Below are positions 44,769 through 53,703 of a stretch of DNA of 64,000 nt, in pieces. A program made the position numbers and the translations under genes. Below the pieces are notes generated by a model. That model saw only the letters and a program-made list of their open reading frames with translations, ran no database searches and was not told the DNA's origin. The stretch is taken from positions 372,001 through 436,000 of the forward strand of contig CALTAJ010000001.1 in NCBI GenBank assembly GCA_943842245.1, in the 5' to 3' direction. The DNA is from an uncultured Flavobacteriaceae bacterium. GTDB taxonomy: Bacteria; Bacteroidota; Bacteroidia; Flavobacteriales; Flavobacteriaceae. Within the stretch, counting starts at the first letter, position 1; each line of letters starts with the position of its first letter.

Positions 44769-45353
44769 ATGGGTATATGGAATAAATTTTTTGGGGCAAA
44801 AAAGCCAGAAAAAAGTCCCTACTTTCCTGACAGTGAGGGCCCTTTAGATTTAGGTTTTGTAAAAAAATTCACTTCCTTTGGAGGATTTTTTCTCTATAAC
44901 GACTCATCAGAGCTTGTTTTAAAAAACTTTAAAGAAATTTGTACTGAAAATAATTGGAATCAAAGTGAAATAATTTCTCTTAACCAAAATCTTGCACAAC
45001 GTTTTCAAGTAAGTTTTGTTGAGCAAGCATCAGGAAAATTAGATAATTTCAAAGCTATATTGATCCATTGTGAATTTTTAATAAGTAACACTGGTAAAAT
45101 CCTACTTAGTAACAATCAAATCAATCACTTTAAAATCAAAGCACTTCCTAAAACTATAATAGTTTCTGCAAAAATAAGTCAGATTGCAAGAGATGTTAGC
45201 CAAGGAATGGCTCAATTAAAAAATAAATATATTAATACCATTCCAACTAACATAACTACGCTAAATATAAAACGGAAAAGCTCTAATGATAAACAAAATC
45301 AAGAAGAGCAGACTGATTCAAAAAACATATATTTGTTGCTTGAAGATTATTAA
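44769..45353 (+). CDS. LUD-domain (LutC/YkgG-like) protein
   Basis: A 194-residue protein whose segments SFVEQASGKLDNFKAILIHC and TGKILLSNNQINHFK, with the later KALPKTIIVSAKISQIARDV, fit the LUD fold found in lactate-utilisation protein C. No LutA or LutB partner is next to it. In Flavobacteriia such single LUD genes sit between ftsH and cdsA, as here, eight bases after ftsH and three before cdsA. Its role there is not known. Confidence 0.8.
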   Translation: MGIWNKFFGAKKPEKSPYFPDSEGPLDLGFVKKFTSFGGFFLYNDSSELVLKNFKEICTENNWNQSEIISLNQNLAQRFQVSFVEQASGKLDNFKAILIHCEFLISNTGKILLSNNQINHFKIKALPKTIIVSAKISQIARDVSQGMAQLKNKYINTIPTNITTLNIKRKSSNDKQNQEEQTDSKNIYLLLEDY

Positions 45354-45356
45354 TTT

Positions 45357-46160
45357 ATGAAAGATTTGACTATAAGGAGCGTATCTGGGCTTCTCTATGC
45401 AGCTCTAATCATTTCAGCAGCTCTTACTTCTGATATTATTTTTATTACTGTCATCTTTATATTTTCTTCTCTAGCACTTTACGAATTTCAAAAATTAATT
45501 CAACATAAAAGCCCGGTTCCTTTTATTCTATTTGGAGTTATTGTATATCAATTTTACTATGTAAAGATAAATCCTTATATACACCTTTCCTTGATGTCGC
45601 TTTGTATTGGAATAAACTTTTTGCTCTCATATTTCTTGTTATCACAAAAAAAAATAAACCTTTTACCGTTGCAGAAAAGCGGATTAACAATTTGCTATTT
45701 AGTAGCCTCAGGATATTTTATTATTGCAACCTCTTCTCTTGGCTCATCATTAGAAAACGGAATTTCTATAAGTATGTATCTTCTTATTTGGGTAAATAAT
45801 AGTTTTGCATACCTTTTTGGAAAAGGTTTAGGTAAAAGACTTTTATTTGAGAAAATTTCGCCCAAAAAAACCTGGGAAGGATTTTGGGGAGGTGCATTGA
45901 TGTGTTTTTTGGTTAGTTTTATTTTGATTCCTTATCATCCAGCCTACCCTTTTTGGACCTTTCCTTTTTTAGCATTAATTACAGCAATAACTTCGACTAT
46001 AGGGGATCTTATTCAATCAAAATTTAAACGTCAAGCAAAAGTTAAAGACAGTGGTTCACTTATTCCAGGACATGGTGGCTTTTATGACCGCATGGATAGT
46101 GTTCTGTTCACAGCTCCCTTTTTTTATTTATTTTTAATGATAATAGCTTATGTTTCATAA
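45357..46160 (+). CDS. cdsA: Phosphatidate cytidylyltransferase
   Basis: The 267-residue membrane enzyme makes CDP-diacylglycerol. About seven hydrophobic segments are seen, and the CDP signature near the end is clear (KFKRQAKVKDSGSLIPGHGG, then FYDRMDSVLFTAPF). Its end overlaps the psd start by 11 bases, linking both steps of phosphatidylethanolamine synthesis. No pssA is in the window. Confidence 0.96.
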   Translation: MKDLTIRSVSGLLYAALIISAALTSDIIFITVIFIFSSLALYEFQKLIQHKSPVPFILFGVIVYQFYYVKINPYIHLSLMSLCIGINFLLSYFLLSQKKINLLPLQKSGLTICYLVASGYFIIATSSLGSSLENGISISMYLLIWVNNSFAYLFGKGLGKRLLFEKISPKKTWEGFWGGALMCFLVSFILIPYHPAYPFWTFPFLALITAITSTIGDLIQSKFKRQAKVKDSGSLIPGHGGFYDRMDSVLFTAPFFYLFLMIIAYVS

Positions 46161-46806
46161 AGAAGGATATCAAATTATTATGACGTCATTTGTAATTGCT
46201 GCTGCAATTACTTTAGGTGTTGAATTCAAATTAGATAATCAATTTTTATTAAAAATATGCCTTCAAATCCTAGCCCTAACTCAATTAGTTTTAGTTCTTC
46301 AATTTTTTAGAAATCCTAAACGTGAAACACCAATTAATGAAAACCATCTTATCGCTCCAGTTGATGGAAAAATAGTTATCATTAAGGAGGTATATGAGAA
46401 GGAATATTTTAAAGATCTTCGTATCCAAGTATCTATTTTTATGTCTCCACTAAATGTACATGTAACTCGCTATGCAATTAGTGGGAAAGTAAAGTTTAGT
46501 AAATACCATCCTGGAAAATATCTAGTCGCATGGCATCCAAAATCTTCAGAACTGAATGAGCGAACAACTATTGTAATTGAGAATAAAACCTTTGGAGAAA
46601 TATTATACCGACAAATTGCAGGAGCAGTCGCTCGAAGAATCGTTAATTATGCTGAGGAAGGAATACAGGTTATTCAAGGAGAAGATGCTGGATTTATAAA
46701 ATTCGGATCTAGAGTAGACCTCTTTTTACCTCTTAACACCCCAATTAGCGTCAAAGTCAATGATGTTGTTAAAGGTGGTGTTCAAACAATTGCTCGTCTT
46801 CCCTAA
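46150..46806 (+). CDS. psd: Phosphatidylserine decarboxylase (short form)
   Basis: The 218-residue proenzyme makes phosphatidylethanolamine. It has N-terminal hydrophobic segments and the short-form motifs IAPVDGKIVIIKEV, MSPLNVHVTRYAISGKV and KFGSRVDLFLP, where cleavage before the serine of the Gly-Ser pair creates the pyruvoyl group. Ends four bases into valS, which comes from the other side. Confidence 0.95.
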   Translation: MFHKEGYQIIMTSFVIAAAITLGVEFKLDNQFLLKICLQILALTQLVLVLQFFRNPKRETPINENHLIAPVDGKIVIIKEVYEKEYFKDLRIQVSIFMSPLNVHVTRYAISGKVKFSKYHPGKYLVAWHPKSSELNERTTIVIENKTFGEILYRQIAGAVARRIVNYAEEGIQVIQGEDAGFIKFGSRVDLFLPLNTPISVKVNDVVKGGVQTIARLP

Positions 46807-49433
46807 AGAGATTCCAAATTCTTTTCTAATAATAAAATTTTTTCTCTTGCATCTGATGCTTTTTTTCGCTCCAAATCAATGACTTTATCAGGTGCATTTG
46901 CAACGAACTGTTTGTTGGAAAGTTTCTTTTCAACCGATGACAAAAACCCTTTAGTATAATTGAGTTCAAGAGTCAATTTTTTCTTTTCTTCCTCTGGATT
47001 TTCTGCTGTATTTGTTGGAATGAAAAGTTCTAAATTTGTTATTCTAAAATTCCCTCCAATCAAACCTTTAGGGGGGCTGGAGAAATTCATCTCTGATACA
47101 CCTCCCAATTTTAAAATAGTTGATTTAAAATTAAAACTGCTCTTATCTGCATTGATATATAGGCTGATTTTTTCTTTATGTGAAATATTTTTTTGTTTTC
47201 TAAAATTCCGAATACCTGCAATGATTTTTTGAGCTAATTCAAAATTATATATACATTTTTCGTTGAAATCCTGAGCTTCAGGCCAAGAAGAGACTGTAAG
47301 CGCATGCTCTGGTTTTCGATCAGTAATAAAATGCCAAAGCTCTTCGGTTAAAAAAGGCATAAAAGGATGTAGTATTCTTAAGTTTTTCTCAAATAAGACA
47401 ATTACCTTACTATAGGTTTGTCGATCAATTGGTTGACCATATTCGGGTTTAATAAGTTCTAATAACCAAGAGCAGAAATCCTCCCAAACAAGTTTATAAA
47501 TAGACATTAAAGCGTCAGAAATTCTATATTTCTCAAAGTTTTCATCAACCCAAGCCAGTGTTTTTTCAAAATTATTTTCATACCACTCAAGGGCTTCCCT
47601 CGCTACTTCTGGTGCTTTTAAATCTTCTTTAATTTCCCAGCTTACTATCAAACGGTAAGCATTCCAAATTTTATTGGTAAAATTCTTTCCCTGCTGGCAT
47701 AAGGACTCATCAAAAAGCAAATCATTTCCTGCAGCTGAACTTAGCATCAGTCCAACTCTAACTGCGTCAGCGCCAAAGTTCTCAATAAGCTTTAGAGCGT
47801 CCGGAGAATTTCCCAATTGTTTGGACATTTTTCGCCCCTTTTTATCACGAACTAAACCTGTAAGATAAACTTTAGAAAAGGGTTTTTCTTCTCTAAAGGC
47901 ATACCCAGACATAATCATCCGTGCTACCCAGAAAAACAAAATATCAGGACCTGTTACCAAATCTTGAGTTGGATAATAATATTGAATTTCTTTATTTTTT
48001 GGATATCGGATACCATCAAAAACAGAGATAGGCCATAACCACGAGGAAAACCAAGTATCTAAGACATCTTCGTCTTGACGAAGGTTATCTATCGTTAAAT
48101 TATCATTACCACTTTTTAATTTTGCTTTTCCCAATGCCTTAAATTCATCTAAAGCAACTACATAATCCTCTTTACCATTTCCATAATAATAGGCTGGAAT
48201 TCTTTGTCCCCACCAAAGCTGTCTTGATATATTCCAATCTCGAATATTTTCCATCCAGTGGCGGTAGGTGTTTTTAAATTTTTCAGGTAAAAGTTCAATA
48301 TCGTCTGAATTAAGAACCCCATCTATTGCTGGTCGAGCTAATTCTTCCATTTTTAGGAACCACTGATCGGATAGACGAGGTTCAATAACGGCCTTCGTAC
48401 GCTCAGATATACCAATATTATGTCGGTGTGACTCTTTTTTGATTAATAACCCTTGAGTTTCTAAATCCTTAGCAATAATCTCTCTTGCTTTAAATCTGTC
48501 CAAGTCCTGATAAATACCACCATTTTCATTTATGGTTCCATCTGGATTGAAAATATCAATAATATCAAGTTGGTGCTTTTCACCTAAAAGTTTATCATTT
48601 TGGTCATGTGCTGGAGTAACTTTTAAACAACCAGTACCAAAATCCATAGCGACATAGTCATCTTCTATAATAGGAATCAAACGATCAGTCAATGGGACAC
48701 AAACTTTTTTACCTTTTAAGTGCAAATACCTTTCGTCCTCAGGATGAATGCAAACTGCTGTATCTCCTAATAGTGTTTCTGGACGTGTCGTAGCTATGAT
48801 TATTTTTTCTTCACTATCCATTACTTGGTAAGCAATATAATAAAGGTTTCCATTTTTTTCTTCAAAAATAACTTCTTCATCAGAAAGTGTGGTTTGAGCC
48901 TCTGGATCCCAATTAACCATACGAAATCCCTTATAAATGAGTCCATCATCATGAAGCTTCTCAAAAACCTGAAGTACAGATTCTGTCATTTCTGGATCCA
49001 AAGTAAACTTAGTTCGATCCCAATCACAACTACATCCCAATTTTTTTAATTGTTCCAAAATTACCCCTCCGAACTCATCAGTCCAATCCCATGCATGGAT
49101 TAGAAATTCCTCTCGAGTCAAATCGCTTTTATTGATTCCTTCAGACTTCAATTTAGCAACTACCTTGGCCTCTGTTGCAATAGAGGCATGGTCTGTCCCC
49201 GGAACCCAACAAGCATTGTAGCCCCTCATTCTTGCACGACGTAGAATAATGTCTTGAAGTGAATTATTCAACATGTGACCCATATGTAGAACACCAGTTA
49301 CATTTGGGGGTGGGATGACTATAGTGTATGGTTCACGCTCGTCAGGAGTAGATTTGAAAAATTTATTTTTTTGCCAAAAAGCATACCATTTACTCTCTAT
49401 TCCCCTGGCATCAAATTTGGAAGGAATTTCCAT
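46803..49433 (-). CDS. valS: Valyl-tRNA synthetase
   Basis: An 876-residue class I synthetase. The HIGH-type motif is in PPNVTGVLHMGHMLNNSLQD, and KMSKQLGNSPDALK is the KMSKS loop (with Gln in place of the last Ser). The editing domain lies between (TTRPETLLGDTAVCIHPEDE), and a C-terminal coiled coil (residues about 810-876) follows the anticodon-binding part. It is the enzyme for the tRNA-Val that carries the element. A -7 element TATTTTTG is seen at 49462-49469 upstream. Confidence 0.98.
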   Translation of the reverse strand: MEIPSKFDARGIESKWYAFWQKNKFFKSTPDEREPYTIVIPPPNVTGVLHMGHMLNNSLQDIILRRARMRGYNACWVPGTDHASIATEAKVVAKLKSEGINKSDLTREEFLIHAWDWTDEFGGVILEQLKKLGCSCDWDRTKFTLDPEMTESVLQVFEKLHDDGLIYKGFRMVNWDPEAQTTLSDEEVIFEEKNGNLYYIAYQVMDSEEKIIIATTRPETLLGDTAVCIHPEDERYLHLKGKKVCVPLTDRLIPIIEDDYVAMDFGTGCLKVTPAHDQNDKLLGEKHQLDIIDIFNPDGTINENGGIYQDLDRFKAREIIAKDLETQGLLIKKESHRHNIGISERTKAVIEPRLSDQWFLKMEELARPAIDGVLNSDDIELLPEKFKNTYRHWMENIRDWNISRQLWWGQRIPAYYYGNGKEDYVVALDEFKALGKAKLKSGNDNLTIDNLRQDEDVLDTWFSSWLWPISVFDGIRYPKNKEIQYYYPTQDLVTGPDILFFWVARMIMSGYAFREEKPFSKVYLTGLVRDKKGRKMSKQLGNSPDALKLIENFGADAVRVGLMLSSAAGNDLLFDESLCQQGKNFTNKIWNAYRLIVSWEIKEDLKAPEVAREALEWYENNFEKTLAWVDENFEKYRISDALMSIYKLVWEDFCSWLLELIKPEYGQPIDRQTYSKVIVLFEKNLRILHPFMPFLTEELWHFITDRKPEHALTVSSWPEAQDFNEKCIYNFELAQKIIAGIRNFRKQKNISHKEKISLYINADKSSFNFKSTILKLGGVSEMNFSSPPKGLIGGNFRITNLELFIPTNTAENPEEEKKKLTLELNYTKGFLSSVEKKLSNKQFVANAPDKVIDLERKKASDAREKILLLEKNLESL

Positions 49434-49543
49434 GTGGAATTTTTGATCTAATTTTATTATACAAAAATAGGAACACTAATGTTATAAACATAATGACTCA
49501 TTAATAAAGAAAAATTTTATTTTTACCATTAAACTCAGTTTCT

Positions 49544-49924
49544 ATGAAAATCATGAAATATCTTAATTTGTTTTTACTCCTTTTTAGCATCTCGATCTAT
49601 GCACAACAATCTTCACCTGAAATAGAATTTGAGACTACTACCATTGACTATGGTGTAATTCAAAATGGAAGTGATGGAGAACGTGTTTTTAGCTTTAAAA
49701 ATACTGGAACTGCAAACTTAATTATTACAAATATTAGATCTTCTTGTGGGTGTACTATTCCAAAAAAACCTGAGGCTCCCATTGCACCTGGGGAAGCCAG
49801 TAAAATTATTGTTAGCTATGATACAAAAAGAATTGGTCCTTTTAAGAAAACAATTACAGTATCAACAAATCAAAAAAACAGTCTGGATATAGCATTGAAA
49901 ATTGAAGGAACTGTAATACCTTAA
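49544..49924 (+). CDS. Secreted DUF1573 protein
   Basis: A 126-residue protein with signal peptide (NLFLLLFSISIYAQ) and one Ig-like DUF1573 domain: DYGVIQNGSDGERVFSFKN, then ITNIRSSCGCTIPKKP and VSYDTKRIGPFKKTI. The domain is frequent in Bacteroidota and probably works in the envelope. A second ATG three codons in is an alternative start. Confidence 0.9.
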   Translation: MKIMKYLNLFLLLFSISIYAQQSSPEIEFETTTIDYGVIQNGSDGERVFSFKNTGTANLIITNIRSSCGCTIPKKPEAPIAPGEASKIIVSYDTKRIGPFKKTITVSTNQKNSLDIALKIEGTVIP

Positions 49925-49970
49925 AAAGGTTTAAAAATTTTTTAAATTCTGTTTAGAATTAAAAAAATTG

Positions 49971-49998
49971 TTGAAGGCAAAAAAACCTCTTATTTTTG
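49971..49998 (+). promoter_or_regulatory. Bacteroidota-type promoter for the aminotransferase
   Basis: TTG at 49971-49973, a 17-base spacer and TATTTTTG at 49991-49998 fit the consensus well. The ATG at 50015 is 17 bases further on. Confidence 0.7.
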
Positions 49999-50014
49999 CT
50001 CCTTTATTTGACCT

Positions 50015-51214
50015 ATGCCCCATCTATCTAAAAAAGGAATTGAACTTCCAACTTCACCGATTCGAAAGCTTGTTGTTTTTTCTGAAAAAGCAAAAGAAAA
50101 TGGAATCGAGGTACTCCATCTCAATATTGGACAACCCGATATCGCAGCCCCTAAAGAAGCCATTAAAGCTGTAACAAGCTCAAATTTAGATTTATTACCC
50201 TACGGACCTTCTCAAGGAACTTTATCCTACAGAAAAAAGTTAGTTGAATACTACAATAAACACAAAATATCTTTATCTACAGATGATATTATTGTTACAA
50301 CGGGTGCTAGTGAAGCTTTAACTTTTGCTCTTAACGTTATTTGTGATGCAGGAGACGAGATTATTATCCCGGAACCTTTCTATGCAAACTATAACGGTTT
50401 TGCAAGTGCAGCAAGTGTTAGTGTTGTACCTGTCATCTCAGAATTTAATTCTCAATTTCAGCTTCCAGCTTTGGAAAATATTGATGAAAAAATTAATGCA
50501 AAAACTAAGGCTATTCTATTGTGTAACCCCAGTAATCCAACAGGTTACGTATACAGTAAAAAAGAAATTGACACACTTTGCGAACTTACTATTAAACACG
50601 ATATTTTTTTAATAGTTGATGAAGTTTATCGAGAATTTATATATGATGGTGACCCTCACTATTCCATTTTGAGTAATGAAAAATATAGTCAACACACGGT
50701 GATGATTGATTCGGTATCTAAACGTTACAGCATGTGTGGAGCTCGCGTAGGTTCGTTGATATCAAAAAATAAAACTCTTATTCAAAATGTACTAAAGTTT
50801 GCTCACCTTCGCCTTTCACCTCCTACCTATGCATTAATGGCTAGTGAGGCAGCACTTTCAGCTCCAGAGAGCTATTTAGAAGGAGTGATGCAAGAATACA
50901 CAGCCAGAAGAAATACACTTATAAAAGAGTTAGCTAAAATTCCCAATGTAAAGATATCACATCCTATGGGAGCTTTTTATTGCATTGTAAAATTACCTGT
51001 AACAAATGCTGAAAACTTTTCAAAATTCTTACTAACAGACTTTAACTTAGACAACAAAACTGTAATGTTAGCACCTGCAAAAGGCTTTTATTCTTCTCCA
51101 AATGTGGGACTTAATGAAGTTCGAATAGCATTTATTTTAGACCAAAAAAAACTAATTTTGGCAGCAACAATTTTGAAAAAAGCTTTAGAAGCCTATAAGA
51201 AATTTGTATCTTGA
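50015..51214 (+). CDS. Class I/II PLP-dependent aminotransferase (aspartate aminotransferase-like)
   Basis: A 399-residue fold type I enzyme. NIGQPDIAAPKEAIKAV, the YGPSQGTLSYRKKLVEYY stretch, NPSNPTGYVYSKKEI and the PLP lysine in SVSKRYSMCGARVGSLIS are clear. C-terminal GAFYCIVKLPV closes the small domain. Most relatives transaminate aspartate or aromatic residues. Followed closely by murB (three bases). Confidence 0.95.
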   Translation: MPHLSKKGIELPTSPIRKLVVFSEKAKENGIEVLHLNIGQPDIAAPKEAIKAVTSSNLDLLPYGPSQGTLSYRKKLVEYYNKHKISLSTDDIIVTTGASEALTFALNVICDAGDEIIIPEPFYANYNGFASAASVSVVPVISEFNSQFQLPALENIDEKINAKTKAILLCNPSNPTGYVYSKKEIDTLCELTIKHDIFLIVDEVYREFIYDGDPHYSILSNEKYSQHTVMIDSVSKRYSMCGARVGSLISKNKTLIQNVLKFAHLRLSPPTYALMASEAALSAPESYLEGVMQEYTARRNTLIKELAKIPNVKISHPMGAFYCIVKLPVTNAENFSKFLLTDFNLDNKTVMLAPAKGFYSSPNVGLNEVRIAFILDQKKLILAATILKKALEAYKKFVS

Positions 51215-51217
51215 ATT

Positions 51218-52225
51218 ATGCTCAAATTTGAAGAGAATATTTCTTTAAAGCCCTATAACACATTTGGCATAGAGGTTAAAACTAAATACTTCTATAAAAT
51301 AACCAACTCCCATGAGCTTAAAGAAATTATTTCAAGAAATCAAAATATTCACTTTAGAGTTTTAGGAGGTGGAAGCAATGTGCTTTTCACTGACAATTTT
51401 AAAGGTCTGACACTACTTATTGCCAACAAAGGAATAGAAGTTTTAGAAGAGTCAAAAGAAAATATCACTGTTGAGGTTCAAGCTGGAGAAAATTGGCATG
51501 AATTTGTTTTGTGGTGTTTGAATCACAATTATGGTGGAATAGAAAATTTAGCTCTAATACCAGGAAGTGTAGGAGCAGCACCAATTCAGAATATTGGGGC
51601 TTACGGAGTTGAACTAACCTCAGTTTTCAAATACTGTAAGGCATTGAATAAAGATACTCTTGAAGAAGAGATAATCACCAAAAAAGATTGTGGATTCGAC
51701 TATAGATCTTCTATTTTTAAAACCATTAAAAAAGGAAAATATATCATAACTTCAGTATGTTTTAAACTTCAAAAATTTCCTCACAATGTTAATATTAAAT
51801 ATGGTGTATTAAAACAAACGTTTCTAAATAGATCTCCAAAGATTCAACAGGTTGCAGCTGCAGTAATTAAAATTAGACAATCTAAACTTCCAAATCCTAA
51901 AATACTAGGTAACAGTGGTAGTTTTTTTAAAAATCCACTAGTTTCAAAATCACACTATGAGCTTTTAAAAGCAAGCTATCCTGAGCTACCATCCTTTTCC
52001 TCTTCTAATGAACAACTTAAAATTCCCGCTGCTTATCTTATCGATCACTTAGGGTTTAAAGGCACCATTCACGGTGGTGTTGGAGTACATAAAAATCAAG
52101 CTTTAGTTCTGGTTAATTTAGGTACAGCCAAGGGAAAAGAAGTTTTAGATCTTGCTAAAAAGATACAATTAGCAGTCAAAGAAACTTTTAATATCTCTTT
52201 AGAAACAGAAGTAAATATTTTATAG
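51218..52225 (+). CDS. murB: UDP-N-acetylenolpyruvoylglucosamine reductase
   Basis: The 335-residue flavoenzyme reduces the enolpyruvyl group of the peptidoglycan precursor. RVLGGGSNVLFTDNFKGLT binds FAD, LIPGSVGAAPIQNIGAYG and GNSGSFFKNPLVS (catalytic Ser) are present, and the terminal TEVNIL carries the conserved glutamate. Length and motifs fit the type I enzyme of E. coli. It follows the aminotransferase and converges with dtd. Confidence 0.97.
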   Translation: MLKFEENISLKPYNTFGIEVKTKYFYKITNSHELKEIISRNQNIHFRVLGGGSNVLFTDNFKGLTLLIANKGIEVLEESKENITVEVQAGENWHEFVLWCLNHNYGGIENLALIPGSVGAAPIQNIGAYGVELTSVFKYCKALNKDTLEEEIITKKDCGFDYRSSIFKTIKKGKYIITSVCFKLQKFPHNVNIKYGVLKQTFLNRSPKIQQVAAAVIKIRQSKLPNPKILGNSGSFFKNPLVSKSHYELLKASYPELPSFSSSNEQLKIPAAYLIDHLGFKGTIHGGVGVHKNQALVLVNLGTAKGKEVLDLAKKIQLAVKETFNISLETEVNIL

Positions 52226-52229
52226 TTAC

Positions 52230-52682
52230 TTATTCCTTATTTTTTGAGTCTATCAAAATAGTTACAGGCCCATCGTTTTCTAAAGTCACCTTCATGTTAG
52301 CTCCAAAATTCCCAGTTGCTACCTTAGACTTTAAAATAGAATCTGCTTTTTTGATAAAGTAATTATAAAGAGGGATAGCATGTTTATGATTTGCAGCTCT
52401 TATATAAGAAGGACGGTTTCCGTTTTTAGTAGCTGCCATTAGAGTAAATTGACTGATAATCATTAACTCGCCACCCTTATCTATTAACGAGCAATTCATA
52501 ACTCCATTTTTGTCATTAAAAATTCGCAGATTCAGTACTTTATTAACTAACCAGTCTACATCTTCCAGTTGGTCTGCCATTTCAATCCCTAACAATATCA
52601 AAATCCCGTTTCCGATTTCTTCACTTTCCTTTTCTTCAATTATAACCTGAGCCTTTCTGACTCGTTGTAAAACAACTCTCAT
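52230..52682 (-). CDS. dtd: D-aminoacyl-tRNA deacylase
   Basis: A 150-residue protein that removes D-amino acids from tRNA. MRVVLQRVRKAQV, SQFTLMA, NRPSYIRAA and the cross-subunit Gly-cisPro motif in ENDGPVTILID are all seen. It lies 10 bases downstream of rsgA in the same direction, an order common in Bacteroidota. Confidence 0.97.
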   Translation of the reverse strand: MRVVLQRVRKAQVIIEEKESEEIGNGILILLGIEMADQLEDVDWLVNKVLNLRIFNDKNGVMNCSLIDKGGELMIISQFTLMAATKNGNRPSYIRAANHKHAIPLYNYFIKKADSILKSKVATGNFGANMKVTLENDGPVTILIDSKNKE

Positions 52683-52692
52683 ATTCTTTTAT

Positions 52693-53676
52693 TTAACGAT
52701 ATGATGTATCATTTTCTAACATTTGTAAATAGCTTAGGTATCTAGTTTCTGCAACTTCTCCTTTTTTAAAAGCATTAATTACAGCACATTTAGGCTCATT
52801 TTGGTGCAAGCAATTATGAAATTTACATTCCGTTTTTAATTTTTTAAATTCAGGAAAATAATTTGCAATTTCTTGAATTTTCATATTCACCATACCAAAA
52901 CCTTTTATCCCAGGTGTATCTATCAACTTCATCCCATTGGGTAAAGCAAACATTTCAGCAAAAGTAGTAGTGTGAGTACCCTGTTGATACTGGTCTGAAA
53001 TAGAAGCTGTTTTTAAATTTAAATCTGGAGCTATTACATTAATTAAGGTAGACTTTCCAGAACCACTGTGTCCTGAAAACATACTCACTTTGTCTTGCAT
53101 CATAATTTCAATCCCATCAATATTTTGTCTTTCAGTTGCTGAAATTTTCAAAGTCTGGTATCCAATTTTATTGTAAATAGTTGCCAAATCATCAATTGCT
53201 TTCACTTGTTTGGGACTACAGGTGTCGAGTTTATTGAAAACCAGAATAGATGGGATTTGATAGGCTTCTGAAGTAACCAAAAAACGATCAATAAAAGATG
53301 TGGAGGTTGGAGGGTTGTGTAGTGTAATAATTAAAAATATCTGATCAATATTTGAAGCTATAATATGGGTTTGTTTGGAAAGGTTTACAGACTTTCTAAC
53401 AATGTAGTTTTGACGTTGTTCAATTTCAATTATTGTTCCTTTCGGTTTTGTTATTTGGGTATCTACTTCAAAAATGACTCGATCTCCTACTGCGATGGGA
53501 TTGGTACTTTTTATTCCTTTTAAACGTAGTTTACCTCTAATTCTACAATCATAAAAAACTCCTTCAGATTCAACTATGTACCAACTTCCTGTAGATCTAA
53601 AAACAAGGCCTTTTTTCAACTTTTTTTTACAAAGTAACAGTTTTTTTTTAAGCTTTTTGGATTTATTGGAAAGCAT
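52693..53676 (-). CDS. rsgA: Ribosome small-subunit GTPase RsgA
   Basis: The 327-residue circularly permuted GTPase helps mature the 30S subunit. An OB-fold precedes G4 VFNKLDTCS, then G1 GHSGSGKSTLINVI and G3 DTPGIKGFG, in the permuted order that defines the family. The C-terminal zinc-binding region has CKFHNCLHQNEPKCAV. It diverges from gpmI by about 30 bases. Confidence 0.97.
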   Translation of the reverse strand: MLSNKSKKLKKKLLLCKKKLKKGLVFRSTGSWYIVESEGVFYDCRIRGKLRLKGIKSTNPIAVGDRVIFEVDTQITKPKGTIIEIEQRQNYIVRKSVNLSKQTHIIASNIDQIFLIITLHNPPTSTSFIDRFLVTSEAYQIPSILVFNKLDTCSPKQVKAIDDLATIYNKIGYQTLKISATERQNIDGIEIMMQDKVSMFSGHSGSGKSTLINVIAPDLNLKTASISDQYQQGTHTTTFAEMFALPNGMKLIDTPGIKGFGMVNMKIQEIANYFPEFKKLKTECKFHNCLHQNEPKCAVINAFKKGEVAETRYLSYLQMLENDTSYR

Positions 53677-53693
53677 GCAAATTTGTATATTTA
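53666..53693 (+). promoter_or_regulatory. Promoter candidate for gpmI
   Basis: TTG at 53666-53668, 17 bases, then TATATTTA at 53686-53693, one base off TAnnTTTG. The gpmI ATG is at 53704. The element overlaps the first codons of rsgA on the other strand. Confidence 0.5.
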
Positions 53694-53703
53694 CGAAAAA
53701 TTA